Positions 17,683-26,606 of a stretch of DNA of 64,000 nt are shown here, piece by piece; the first letter of the stretch is position 1, and each line of letters begins with the position of its first letter. The notes under the pieces were generated by a model that was given only the letters and a program-made list of their open reading frames with translations, made no database searches and was not told the origin of the DNA. Source of the stretch: Bacillota bacterium. GTDB lineage: Bacteria > Bacillota > Clostridia > Lachnospirales > Lachnospiraceae. The stretch is taken from positions 1 through 64,000 of the forward strand of contig JAEZJV010000082.1 of assembly GCA_023415635.1 (NCBI GenBank), given 5' to 3'. The translations under genes were made by a program, and so were the position numbers.

Positions 17683-19929
17683 CTATTCTGACAGATATAA
17701 ATGAATGCTTGCTGCTACATTGTTTGCTGCCTGCTCTGCCGTGATATCTCCCCTAAGATACTGCTCTGCCTCATCCAGTATCATATCCATCATAGTCATG
17801 TCATTTACCATAGGCTTATCTACTGCTTCTATGCATTCATAGATTTTTTTTCTTTCTTCCATCTCCGGATAGTTAGCAGTAATAGTAGCTTCTCCGATAG
17901 GTATGGAAAAATAATTAATCATATCCTTCTGAATCCACTCCTCCATAGCGGCTTTATTCACCGGAAAGCCATCCCCCAAATCTAGACTTTGAATTTCCTT
18001 CGAAAACAATAATTGCAGGAATTCCTTTGCTAAATCTTTCTGATTTCCGGCACTGTTTATACCGATCAGACCATATGCCTTAAATACATTGTTGATCGTT
18101 CTGAATTCTCCCTGCCTTTTTTGAAGCACTGTTATGGGTAGGGCAAAATCCATCATCCCACCTAATTCTCCCATATTAGCCAGACATTCTTCTTTATACA
18201 CTCCGACTGAGCCGCCTGTCCAATAACCTATGGTTATCCAAATGATTGTCCCATTACTTGAGCCCACAGGAATTATTTGCGCATCATCAGAGGCATGAAT
18301 GGCATCTGAGATGACCTTTATTGTCTCAAGGAACTCCTGCAAAGCTGCTTCATCGATTTCCTTATCTTGACTAAAACTCTGATTGTAGTAGGTCATAAAT
18401 AACCATGCCGCCAAGGCTCTATAGTTGCTTGGTGCAAGTAATGGTATCTCTTTGCTATTACGAGCATACTCAGCCAGCTCTGTGATGGAGCTTGCCGCAT
18501 TTACCGCATCTGATGCTCCATAAAAGATAGGAAGCTTAAAACGAAGCGGCATTGTATATACCTTACCGTCTAAATCATAAGGTTCTGTTATATTGGGTAA
18601 CAGCTCCCCGGAAGCCTTCAAGGAAGAGAAAACACTTCCAATGTCCTCAAGAACTCCCTTATCTATGTAGGATTCTATCGGCATATCATCCAGTACTAAT
18701 ATGTCCGGTCCCCTTCCTGCCAGAAGCTCTGTATTCAGAGCATTAATCTGATCCTTAAGTGTAATAGTCTGTTTCGGATTCTTAATTCCGTAGGTATACT
18801 TCACATTATTATCTGTATTAGCAAGCCTATAATTCATCCTAACCTCCGGATGACTTTCTTGAAACAGATTAATCGCCTGGCGAATCGACGGATTATCTTC
18901 TATGGAGAAGATTGAAAGCTCTATCTGAGGTACAGAATTAACGTTTTCATCATAGAATATATGCTTTACGCTGACATCAGAATTATACATATTCGACAAT
19001 ACGATATAGTACTCCTTCTCTGTGCCTATTTCAAAATCCTTAAGTCTTTCGGACGGCATGCTTAAGCTGCTCTGGCCTCCGTCAAGTAAAGTCTCCCATA
19101 GGGAGGCTCCCTCCACGTTCAGATGGATTCCGCTTGTATTACAAAAATAAGCTATTCCCTTGAAAGATTCTAATATTCCGGAATCATATATATTGATATC
19201 GATTGATCTAGAGCTTCCCTCCTTTTTTGTTTCCATATTGATTGACAGTATTTCTTTGTCATTTTGTCCGATGTAATATATCGTTTTTCCTTCCGCCGCA
19301 AGTAAGCAGGACCTTCCACAAGGATATTCACCAACCAAGGACTGCCCATCCGGAGAATATACTTCGACTACACTCCATGGGTAAACAGCAGCTATCATAC
19401 CATTTTCCAAAACCTTTATTACTTTCGGTACATAGGGAATCTTATTCCATTCTTCATTGATATCCTTAAATCTTTTTACCTCAATCTTTTCAAACACTCC
19501 CGAATCAGATAATCGATATAACTCACTGTGATATTCAGATGTCGTTTCCCCTATGAGATATTGCTTATTGTCATCTCCGTAAAATATCTTACGAATTGTA
19601 AAATTATTAATATCGAAATTACCGGCTCTCAGTGAAGCAACTGCCTTCCCCATGCTCCATTTCTTATCAGTATATAAATACTTTTTATAGGCTGCATTAT
19701 TATATGCATAAAGCTCAAGCTCCCCATCGGGTGCAGCTGTAATCGATACAAATTCATTAGTAGCCATCCCCTCAGGAAATATCATTTCCTCTTCTACATA
19801 TCTCCCTCTTGACGCACTACCTTCTAAAGCCTTCTCAGCTTCCACATCTTTATTATCCTTAGAGCTGCAGCCCGTTAATGCCAAAACAAGCAATAAGGTG
19901 ACTAAGATACCCCCGAATACTTTCCTCAT
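17683..19929 (-). CDS. Large extracellular solute-binding lipoprotein with extra N-terminal domain
   Basis: A protein of 748 residues, nearly twice the usual length of a CUT1 binding protein. It starts with a lipoprotein signal (MRKVFGGILV, LALTGC with Cys21). The ATG at 19929 has GGAGGG 7 nt upstream; the longer frame to 20085 runs into a duplicated fragment and is not coding. Residues about 40-360 consist of repeated strands with Tyr/Trp and Gly turns, suggesting a beta-propeller-like domain. The binding domain follows at about 370-740 (SIRQAINLFQESHPEVRMNY, GPDILVLDDMPIESYIDKG, AKEFLQLLFSKEIQSL). First gene of the operon; the ligand is probably a carbohydrate but not identifiable. It carries the parent copy (18385-18494) of the duplicated segment at 20003-20112. 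Confidence 0.85.
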   Translation of the reverse strand: MRKVFGGILVTLLLVLALTGCSSKDNKDVEAEKALEGSASRGRYVEEEMIFPEGMATNEFVSITAAPDGELELYAYNNAAYKKYLYTDKKWSMGKAVASLRAGNFDINNFTIRKIFYGDDNKQYLIGETTSEYHSELYRLSDSGVFEKIEVKRFKDINEEWNKIPYVPKVIKVLENGMIAAVYPWSVVEVYSPDGQSLVGEYPCGRSCLLAAEGKTIYYIGQNDKEILSINMETKKEGSSRSIDINIYDSGILESFKGIAYFCNTSGIHLNVEGASLWETLLDGGQSSLSMPSERLKDFEIGTEKEYYIVLSNMYNSDVSVKHIFYDENVNSVPQIELSIFSIEDNPSIRQAINLFQESHPEVRMNYRLANTDNNVKYTYGIKNPKQTITLKDQINALNTELLAGRGPDILVLDDMPIESYIDKGVLEDIGSVFSSLKASGELLPNITEPYDLDGKVYTMPLRFKLPIFYGASDAVNAASSITELAEYARNSKEIPLLAPSNYRALAAWLFMTYYNQSFSQDKEIDEAALQEFLETIKVISDAIHASDDAQIIPVGSSNGTIIWITIGYWTGGSVGVYKEECLANMGELGGMMDFALPITVLQKRQGEFRTINNVFKAYGLIGINSAGNQKDLAKEFLQLLFSKEIQSLDLGDGFPVNKAAMEEWIQKDMINYFSIPIGEATITANYPEMEERKKIYECIEAVDKPMVNDMTMMDMILDEAEQYLRGDITAEQAANNVAASIHLYLSE

Positions 19930-20002
19930 GCTTTGTCCCTCCATATTCAATATATTTATCTCAGTTCTACAAAACCAAAACCTTATCTTGGTTCTTCGTG
20001 TC

Positions 20003-20112
20003 GTAGTAGCATAGGAATAACCATGCGGCCAGCGCTCTGTAGCTGCTTGGTGCAAGTAATGGTAGCTCTCTGCTATTTTGTGCATACTCTGCCAGCTCTG
20101 TGAGGGAGCTTG
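20003..20112 (-). pseudogene. Duplicated fragment of the adjacent binding-protein gene
   Basis: This 110-bp stretch aligns without gaps to 18385-18494 inside the binding-protein gene; by eye about 93 of 110 positions agree. Read on the minus strand in the same frame as the parent it gives SLTELAEYAQNSRELPLLAP and SSYRALAAWLFLCYY, against the parent SITELAEYARNSKEIPLLAP and SNYRALAAWLFMTYY. The frame then meets a stop and has no start of its own. It is a relic of a diverged paralogue or of a partial tandem duplication, now lying in the 5' leader of the intact gene. Confidence 0.8.
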
Positions 20113-20153
20113 TATCCCTATTTCTTTATTTTACTATGGAGATATCTAAATAA

Positions 20154-20215
20154 TCTCTAATAAAGCAGCAATTTTTGGAGATATATTAGAGAAATTCATG
20201 CTATTATGTTATAAT
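20154..20215 (+). promoter_or_regulatory. Probable promoter with dyad for the OmpR-type regulator operon
   Basis: TATAAT at 20210-20215 is a consensus -10 box; no good -35 box is seen at 16-18 nt. Arms TCTCTAATA (20154-20162) and TATTAGAGA (20184-20192) form a perfect 9-bp inverted repeat reaching the -35 zone, and TGGAGATAT is repeated directly nearby. This suggests an activator or autoregulatory site. Confidence 0.45.
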
Positions 20216-20328
20216 TGAGGTAGATGGATTAATAAATCGATGAGAGATAGTGTGAAGGAAAATCATCTTCACCCTTGGGAAGAACTTCGAAATCCATACA
20301 GTGGTGCTCGTAAGAATGGAGAGTCTTT

Positions 20329-21003
20329 ATGAAGATTTTACTTATTGAGGATGATAAGGATTTGTGTGCTGCTCTTAGGGTAACTCTTAATAAAGAAGGC
20401 TTTGAGGTTGATATCAGTATGGGTGGGGAGGAAGCGATATATTATGCATCCTCGGTATCATATGATATTATTCTATTGGACCGAATGCTTCCTATACTGG
20501 ATGGCTTGTCAATCTTGCAAATCCTCCGCAAAAAGAATATTACAACTCCGGTTTTAATGGTAACAGCTATGAGTGGTATCAGCGATCGAATTGACGGATT
20601 AGATTCCGGAGCTGATGATTACCTGGTAAAGCCCTTTGATATTGGAGAGCTTCTGGCACGAATCCGTGCATTAGTCAGACGCCCCAGAGAATTAAGTAAT
20701 CCCTGCACCCTTCAATTTTCAAACTCTACTCTGAATATTGAATTGCATACTTTAATAACCGAATATAAAACCGTAACCCTGTCCAATAAGGAAACAAAGC
20801 TTTTGGAATTCCTAATTAGAAATAAGGGCCAAATCCTTACTAGAGATCAAATAATCGAAAGAGTATGGGGACTTGACACCTTTGTCGAGGACGGTAATCT
20901 AGATAATTATATCTATCTGGGACGCCGTCGTTTGAAGGCAGCTAACTGCAGAGCACAAATTAAGACGATCCATTCTGTAGGCTATCAGCTTATTGAATTA
21001 TAG
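20329..21003 (+). CDS. OmpR/PhoB-family response regulator
   Basis: A 224-residue two-component regulator. The receiver domain (1-115) has the acidic pair (LIEDDKD), phospho-acceptor Asp in ILLDRMLPILDG and Lys in YLVKPFD. The winged-helix DNA-binding domain (about 125-222) shows LSNKETKLLEFLIRNKGQI and LDNYIYLGRRRLK. GGAGAG precedes the start. It is followed 17 nt later by its kinase and is divergent from the binding-protein/permease/membrane-fusion operon, the probable target. Confidence 0.93.
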   Translation: MKILLIEDDKDLCAALRVTLNKEGFEVDISMGGEEAIYYASSVSYDIILLDRMLPILDGLSILQILRKKNITTPVLMVTAMSGISDRIDGLDSGADDYLVKPFDIGELLARIRALVRRPRELSNPCTLQFSNSTLNIELHTLITEYKTVTLSNKETKLLEFLIRNKGQILTRDQIIERVWGLDTFVEDGNLDNYIYLGRRRLKAANCRAQIKTIHSVGYQLIEL

Positions 21004-21020
21004 CAGCATAGGGGGTTACC

Positions 21021-22307
21021 ATGTATAAATCCTTACGAAATAAGTTGGTTATGCTATATACTATATCAACCGGATTAATTCTCATCACGGTCATGATTAT
21101 CATTTTAATAACTACAGAGAAAGAACTGGAAGAAAAGCGGCTGGAGACCTTTACTAATCACGGGAGCACCATTATTAATAAGCTTCAAATAGAAAATACG
21201 GTGAAACACAGCTGGCTTTCCCAGCTAGAGGCAGAATATAACCTATTAATAGAGATTGAGGATAACGGTAATCCAATCTTCTTCAAGGGTGTTTTACAGT
21301 CCTCTACAGACCGGGATCTGTTACTGAAGCAGCTTACATCCCTTGCTTTGGAGGAGGGTATTGATGTTAGTAAAAATCCAATCTTCTTCAAGGAAGCAAA
21401 AAGTAATATTTATACGATAAAGGGTGAGATAAACGAAATCTATTATGGACAAGCGGTAATCATCCCGACAGCTGCCGGTTGGAGAAGTCTTCTATTACTA
21501 CAATATGTCCCAAACTACTACTCCGTAATTATTAAGCAAAGAATACTATATGCTCTCTTAGGCTTAGCAGGAATATTTGCTTTATTTCTGGTAAGTCTAT
21601 GCCTTGTGTCAAGAATGCTAAAGCCAATAGAAGAAAGCAATCGTAGACAGACCGCCTTTATTGCTTCGGCTTCCCATGAATTACGTTCTCCTCTGTCTGT
21701 GATTATTGCAAATAATGCTGCTATCTCTGCAGCAACACCTGAAGATCAAAAATTTCATAAAGGAATTGATGCGGAATGCAAACGGATGGCCCGCTTAATC
21801 GACGATATGCTTCTACTGGCTTGTATGGATGCAAGGACCTGGCAGATCAGTAAAGAGCCTATAGAAATCGATACCCTGCTGGTTGAAACTTACGAAGCTT
21901 TCTTACCCTTATTCAGACAGAACAATCTAAATCTAATTCTTAGCCTTCAAGAAGATGAGTTACCTATGATCTATGGGGATAAGGACCGCCTAAAGCAAAT
22001 ACTGGCTATACTGTTAGACAATGCCTTATCCTACACGCCACCCGGAAAAAAAGTGACCTTACATGGATTCGTATTAAGCTCCTACCTTAATATTGAAGTA
22101 GAGGATCAGGGTATTGGTATCTCTGATGCAGATAAAAAGCTTATATTTGACCGCTTTTATCGGGCAGATAAATCCCGGAATGACAAGAAGCATTTTGGAC
22201 TTGGACTATGTATTGCCAATGAAATAGTACAACGCCACGGTGGGAAAATCTCGATAAGGGATACCAAAGGAGGCGGTGCCACCTTTGTCATAAGGATACG
22301 GGTATGA
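21021..22307 (+). CDS. Sensor histidine kinase, HisKA/HATPase type
   Basis: A 428-residue membrane kinase. Two membrane segments (about 9-31 and 176-198) enclose an extracytoplasmic sensor region of roughly 140 residues with no recognised fold. The dimerisation box is intact (ASASHELRSPLSVI, phospho-acceptor His in SHEL). The ATPase domain has the N-box (ILLDNALSYTPPG), DQGIGISDADK and FGLGLCIANEIVQRHGG. It pairs with the regulator just upstream. The sensed signal may be a substrate or product of the divergent transport operon. Confidence 0.92.
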   Translation: MYKSLRNKLVMLYTISTGLILITVMIIILITTEKELEEKRLETFTNHGSTIINKLQIENTVKHSWLSQLEAEYNLLIEIEDNGNPIFFKGVLQSSTDRDLLLKQLTSLALEEGIDVSKNPIFFKEAKSNIYTIKGEINEIYYGQAVIIPTAAGWRSLLLLQYVPNYYSVIIKQRILYALLGLAGIFALFLVSLCLVSRMLKPIEESNRRQTAFIASASHELRSPLSVIIANNAAISAATPEDQKFHKGIDAECKRMARLIDDMLLLACMDARTWQISKEPIEIDTLLVETYEAFLPLFRQNNLNLILSLQEDELPMIYGDKDRLKQILAILLDNALSYTPPGKKVTLHGFVLSSYLNIEVEDQGIGISDADKKLIFDRFYRADKSRNDKKHFGLGLCIANEIVQRHGGKISIRDTKGGGATFVIRIRV

Positions 22308-22447
22308 AAAAAACTCTCAGCTGTTAACCCATAGCTGCAACATCCCCTAAACAATCATTGCGGGATTAAATGGAGGCAAAAAAACCCACACCCCACAGTT
22401 GTGGCGGCATAGGTATTTTAAGAGAGAATGTTCTATTATCTGTAAAG

Positions 22448-22816
22448 CTACTTTACATAGTGCTCTACAGACTTGGTGGCAATTACATTACAATTCAGAT
22501 TAAGGACATTGCTCAGTATAATCTGTCCAATAGAAACCGGAGCCTGTACCTTGACCTTCTTAATTTCCTCCATAACCTCGAAGATTTTATCCTTTGGGAT
22601 CGGAGAATCGAGTTTGACACTTACTAACGCAAGGGTGCCGTCCTCCACAATTACGGATGTGGCTATGTTTCTTCTTGGGTCGGTAAGCTCCTGCTTAATG
22701 TAGTCTGTCCCTTTTTGACAGCTGGCTCCTTCTATCGAAATAATTTCTTCCTGTTCTATCTGTGCCGTTATATCACAACCTCTGGGACACATAATACAGG
22801 TATATTCTTTTAGCAT
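22448..22816 (-). CDS. DUF1667 cysteine-motif protein, partner of the oxidoreductases
   Basis: A 122-residue protein of the DUF1667 family. The N-terminus has the metal- or cluster-binding arrangement CIMCPRGCDI, followed by a third cysteine in EGASCQKGTDY. Its start overlaps the end of the NAD/FAD oxidoreductase gene by a few bases, so it is translationally coupled. In clostridia this family is almost always encoded with a GlpA-like and a second flavoprotein, where it is thought to be the third subunit in place of the iron-sulfur GlpC. Its exact role in electron transfer is unproven. Confidence 0.85.
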   Translation of the reverse strand: MLKEYTCIMCPRGCDITAQIEQEEIISIEGASCQKGTDYIKQELTDPRRNIATSVIVEDGTLALVSVKLDSPIPKDKIFEVMEEIKKVKVQAPVSIGQIILSNVLNLNCNVIATKSVEHYVK

Positions 22817-24051
22817 TGTATCAACACCTCCAAATCAGCAGCTGTCGTCAACTGGTTACAGGATACCGGTATTTGTATCATTTCTGCAGGTAATGCCTTT
22901 TTCTTTTTTATTGTTTTGATAATCTTATTATCCTGTCTGAGCTGAATTTCACAGTCCTTCATTGGCCTTTTTACGCGAAAATATAATTGAAAATCCTTAG
23001 TCGCACTGATCCGCTGTGGTACCGTATAAGCAATGGTTCCATCCGTTTTTACCAGGAGCTCACACCGGGTAAGATGATCTTCCTTAATAAAGGTTATAAC
23101 TGCTTCTGCCATCTTCTCTGCTTCTAAGGAAACAAAGTCTACCAGGTCGTGTACCTGAAGTACATTACCGGCAGCAAAGATACCTTTAACATTTGTCTGG
23201 TAATTTTCATCGACAAATGCACCCTTTGTCCTGGTATCAAGCTCAACCTCGGCCTCGAGAGACAGCTCATTTTCAGGTATTAATCCAACAGATAGGATTA
23301 AGGTATCACAGGAAAGCTCTTGTTCCGTTCCCGGAATAGGATTGAATTTATCATCCACCTTTGCTACCGTAATTCCTTCAATTCTGGCTTTTCCTTTGAT
23401 ATTCGTAATCGTATGGCTTAAGTATAGGGGGATATGATAATCATTCAAGCATTGCTCAATATTACGGGGAAGCCCGCTTGGATAGGGTTGAATCTCAAAT
23501 ACAGCCTTTACCTTTGCACCCTCAAGTGTCAATCTGCGCGCCATAATCATTCCGATGTCTCCGGAGCCCAGAATTACAACCTCTTTTCCTACCATCTTAT
23601 TATCCAGGTTAATGTAGGCTTGAGCAACACCGGCATTATAAACACCGGCGGGTCTGGTGCCCGGAATACTGATTGCTCCTCTGGTGCGTTCCCTGCAGCC
23701 CATGGCCAGTACAACCGCCTTTGCTTTGTATTCCAATATTCCTTTCGGAGAAGCGGCGATCACTGTCTTATCCTTGGTAAGGTGGATTACAGTAGCTTCG
23801 GTGATATAAGGAATAGCAAGCTCCTCTACCTCAGCAATAAAACGATTTGCATATTCCGGACCACTTAAGGTCTCCTTAAACCGCGTCAATCCAAAGCCTT
23901 CATGAATGCATTGTTTCAATATACCACCGAGCATCTTCTCCCGTTCAAGGATAATGATGTTTGTGATTCCCTTTTTATAAAGAGTGATCGCGGCAGCAAG
24001 TCCTGCCGGCCCTCCACCGATAATAACAACATCCTTAGAAATTACTGACAT
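22810..24051 (-). CDS. NAD/FAD-dependent oxidoreductase (GlpB-replacing flavoprotein)
   Basis: A 413-residue flavoprotein of the pyridine-nucleotide disulfide reductase fold. The FAD dinucleotide motif is at the N-terminus (IIGGGPAGLAAAITLYKKG), an NAD motif lies in the middle (VVILGSGDIGMIMARRL), and the C-terminal FAD-contacting GIFAAGNVLQVHDLVD is present. The final 80 residues form an extra beta domain. It overlaps both neighbours, giving a tightly coupled trio with the GlpA-like protein and the DUF1667 protein. Probably passes electrons from the dehydrogenase subunit to NAD or another carrier. Confidence 0.88.
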   Translation of the reverse strand: MSVISKDVVIIGGGPAGLAAAITLYKKGITNIIILEREKMLGGILKQCIHEGFGLTRFKETLSGPEYANRFIAEVEELAIPYITEATVIHLTKDKTVIAASPKGILEYKAKAVVLAMGCRERTRGAISIPGTRPAGVYNAGVAQAYINLDNKMVGKEVVILGSGDIGMIMARRLTLEGAKVKAVFEIQPYPSGLPRNIEQCLNDYHIPLYLSHTITNIKGKARIEGITVAKVDDKFNPIPGTEQELSCDTLILSVGLIPENELSLEAEVELDTRTKGAFVDENYQTNVKGIFAAGNVLQVHDLVDFVSLEAEKMAEAVITFIKEDHLTRCELLVKTDGTIAYTVPQRISATKDFQLYFRVKRPMKDCEIQLRQDNKIIKTIKKKKALPAEMIQIPVSCNQLTTAADLEVLIQC

Positions 24052-25505
24052 TCGCTTCTTACCCTCCCTGTAAACATGTTAGAGCCCTTGCTTGAAAATA
24101 AAATCTCAGTCTCTTGCTTTGCTAATTCCTCTTCTATCAACTTTGTTATTCTGGTTTCACAATAGCCGCCCTGACATCTTCCCATGGTAGCGCGGGTACG
24201 GTTTTTTATACTGGCTACAGTGCATACTCCCAAAGGATTATGGATTGCCTCCAGAATTTCTGCCTTTGTAATCTGCTCGCATCGGCAGATGATCTCACCA
24301 TAATCAGGGTTTTCTTCTACGAGCTTTTTCTGAGTTTCCAGATCCTGTTCGTGAAAACGTACAACTCCCTTTCTTCTCGGATTAAAATCCGGATTAGGGT
24401 CTGGCTGCTCCTTCTCTTTCAGAAAAGCAACTGCTCGTCTTGCCAAAGGTAATGCGCTGGTTAATCCGGGTGATTCGATTCCGACCAGATTAATCGTATT
24501 CGGTGCTTCTTCTCTTGCCTCACAAACAAAATCAAGTACCTCTCCGGTCTCCGGATTAATTCTTTTTGCACGAATCCCTGAGAAATTGCGGATAAAATAA
24601 TCCTTCTGACAATACTTGAACATCTTCTGACCATCCTTCACCAGGCCATCCATTTGCTTCTTTGTCACCCCATAATCATCAAAATCCTCTGTGATATAGG
24701 AGTCAGGACCAATCAGAACATTCCCATGTATTGTAGGAGTAGCATGGGTTGCAAAGCCTCCCTTTTCATTGGGTGCTGGATAAACCGGTAGATTAAGATG
24801 CTTACCGGCTTTTTTATCTAAGAGAATGTATTCTCCTTTGAAGCCTCGGATTGTATATCCATCAATTCCCAGCATGGAAGAAATCTCTGCGCTGTATAAC
24901 CCTGCACAGTTTACTACCCACCTGGTTGTAAATACACGATTGGGGGTAACCAACTGATAAACCTTGTCCTCACGGTGAATTGCAGTAACCTTACTGTCAA
25001 AATGAAAATCTACACCATTCATTTTTGCATTTTCAGCAAGTGCGATCGTATAGGCCATCGGATCCATAATTCCCGAGTTAGGAGAATACATAGCAAACTC
25101 TCCTCCTGCAGAGGAATCAAGCTCCTGCAGACGTTCTTTACTAATCATGGAAAGCCCCACCGCTCCGTTCGCCTCACCGACTGCTTTAAATCGCTCCAGG
25201 CTCTTGGCATCCTGCTCTGTAAATCCTACAACCACCTTGCCAACTCTCTTAAACGGTACATCCAGCTCCTCAGCCACCTTATCAAATTCCTTATTCCCTT
25301 CGATACAGCACTGAGCCTTTAGTGATCCTGTTTTATAGGTGAAGCCTCCATGAAGCACACCGGAATTTCTTCCTGAACTGCCTAATGCCACATCCATCTC
25401 TTTTTCTAGTACACCGATTTTTAGTTTGTTTCGTGACATTTCTCTTGCAACCGCACACCCAACTACTCCGGCTCCAATAATCAAAACATCATATTCTGCA
25501 ACCAT
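24042..25505 (-). CDS. GlpA-like FAD dehydrogenase with C-terminal [2Fe-2S] BFD-type domain
   Basis: A 487-residue DAO-family flavoprotein. FAD motif: VLIIGAGVVGCAVAREMSRN. The substrate domain is followed by a bacterioferritin-associated-ferredoxin-like module at about 400-465 with four cysteines (IICRCEQITKAEI, then MGRCQGGYCETR). This is the usual architecture of clostridial GlpA-type glycerol-3-phosphate dehydrogenases and relatives acting on 2-hydroxy acids. No glpK or glpF is nearby, so glycerol-3-phosphate is not assured as substrate. AAGGAAG precedes the start; divergent from a LysR regulator, the likely controller. Confidence 0.85.
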   Translation of the reverse strand: MVAEYDVLIIGAGVVGCAVAREMSRNKLKIGVLEKEMDVALGSSGRNSGVLHGGFTYKTGSLKAQCCIEGNKEFDKVAEELDVPFKRVGKVVVGFTEQDAKSLERFKAVGEANGAVGLSMISKERLQELDSSAGGEFAMYSPNSGIMDPMAYTIALAENAKMNGVDFHFDSKVTAIHREDKVYQLVTPNRVFTTRWVVNCAGLYSAEISSMLGIDGYTIRGFKGEYILLDKKAGKHLNLPVYPAPNEKGGFATHATPTIHGNVLIGPDSYITEDFDDYGVTKKQMDGLVKDGQKMFKYCQKDYFIRNFSGIRAKRINPETGEVLDFVCEAREEAPNTINLVGIESPGLTSALPLARRAVAFLKEKEQPDPNPDFNPRRKGVVRFHEQDLETQKKLVEENPDYGEIICRCEQITKAEILEAIHNPLGVCTVASIKNRTRATMGRCQGGYCETRITKLIEEELAKQETEILFSSKGSNMFTGRVRSECQ

Positions 25506-25543
25506 AGAATATCTTCCTTTCGCTAAAGCACTTCGTTTAAATC

Positions 25544-25572
25544 TTGATTATTACTTCTATAAATATTATACT
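25544..25572 (+). promoter_or_regulatory. Sigma-A promoter of the first LysR gene
   Basis: TTGATT (25544-25549), a 17-nt spacer and TATACT (25567-25572) point to the LysR gene at 25651. On the opposite strand TATAAT (25603-25598) could be the -10 box for the GlpA-like operon, with a poor -35, as expected for a LysR-activated promoter. Confidence 0.6.
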
Positions 25573-25650
25573 AAAAGCACGTGTTTTTCTCCAATTCATT
25601 ATAACTATTGCACTATAGGGGCAGACTATAAATAAAGAATGGAGACTATT

Positions 25651-26577
25651 ATGGATCTCAAATATTTACAATATATTGTTGAAATAGGTAACGAAAAAAG
25701 TATATCAAAGGCTGCAAAGAAGCTTTATATCTCACAGCCCACCTTAAGTGTATATTTGTCAAGACTGGAGAAGGAGCTTGGGACTCCTTTATTTGAGCGA
25801 GCAAAAAACGAATTGGTTCCAACACAGGCCGGAAGCTTATATCTTGCCACTGCAAGGCAAGTGCTGGATCAAAAGGAAAAATTATACCAAAGTATTTCAG
25901 CTCTGACCAAAAAGTATCCTGATCATATAGCGATTGGCTTCTTTCAAAACATTGCAGGAAATATGATTTCCAATATTTATCCTAAATTTTTGTCCATCTA
26001 TCCGGATATACGATTAGACTTTTTTGACGGAAGATATCATTATATTTATGAAGGTCTGATGAAGCATACGTTCCAGATCGCCTTTGTCGCTATAAATCAA
26101 CCTGATACTCATACTTTGTCCTACATTCAAATTAAAAAAGAAGAATTTATATTGGCGGTACCAAAATCCTTGAAGCTTACCCTCTCATATCAGACGAAGA
26201 AGGGTGAGCTGCCTTGTATATCATTAAGCCAGCTTAAGGATGTCAGGTTTATCCTCTCAACCAAGGATACCATTCGAAGGGAAATTGAGGATGCTGTATT
26301 CCGACAGCATCAGATTACACCGGTTGTTTGTAATGAAATTCATAATGTCAAGACAACGATAAACATTATCGACGAAGGTAACGGCATGGCAATTATTCCA
26401 AAGGGCTTTATGGATACTGGTAAGAATATCGAATATTACACTCTTGACTGCCATCCTTATTGGAATCTGGTGGCTGCCTATAAAAAGGATATGGTACTCA
26501 CTCCTGCTTTACAGACCTTAGTTGCACTGGCAAAGGAATATTACCATACCCATACCTCGTATATTGACACCCTGTAG
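25651..26577 (+). CDS. LysR-family transcriptional regulator
   Basis: A 308-residue LysR regulator. The N-terminal winged helix is clear (DLKYLQYIVEIGNEKSISKA, LYISQPTLSVYLSRLEKELG), followed by the two-lobed effector domain from about residue 90. The ATG at 25651 is preferred to that at 25639 because GGAG lies 6 nt before it. Divergent from the GlpA-like/FAD/DUF1667 operon, which it probably controls in response to a substrate or product of those enzymes. It converges with a second LysR gene 30 bp away. Confidence 0.9.
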   Translation: MDLKYLQYIVEIGNEKSISKAAKKLYISQPTLSVYLSRLEKELGTPLFERAKNELVPTQAGSLYLATARQVLDQKEKLYQSISALTKKYPDHIAIGFFQNIAGNMISNIYPKFLSIYPDIRLDFFDGRYHYIYEGLMKHTFQIAFVAINQPDTHTLSYIQIKKEEFILAVPKSLKLTLSYQTKKGELPCISLSQLKDVRFILSTKDTIRREIEDAVFRQHQITPVVCNEIHNVKTTINIIDEGNGMAIIPKGFMDTGKNIEYYTLDCHPYWNLVAAYKKDMVLTPALQTLVALAKEYYHTHTSYIDTL

Positions 26578-26606
26578 TTAATCACTTGGTATCCCGATGT
26601 CGAAGG

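Larger units (their letters stand above)
19930..20328. other. Divergent region with gene remnant and regulatory dyad
   Basis: A 399-base region between the binding-protein operon and the OmpR-type regulator. It contains a remnant of a binding-protein gene (20003-20112) on the side of the minus-strand leader, and a dyad plus -10 box near 20154-20215 on the regulator side. No complete gene is seen. Confidence 0.7.

Noticed and set aside
19930..20085. N-terminal extension of the binding lipoprotein
   Set aside because: The extension is an off-frame reading of the duplicated fragment, and a lipoprotein signal with a ribosome binding site starts at 19929.
22370..22627. Plus-strand 85-residue ORF after the histidine kinase gene
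   Set aside because: It is largely antisense to the DUF1667 gene and its translation resembles no known protein.
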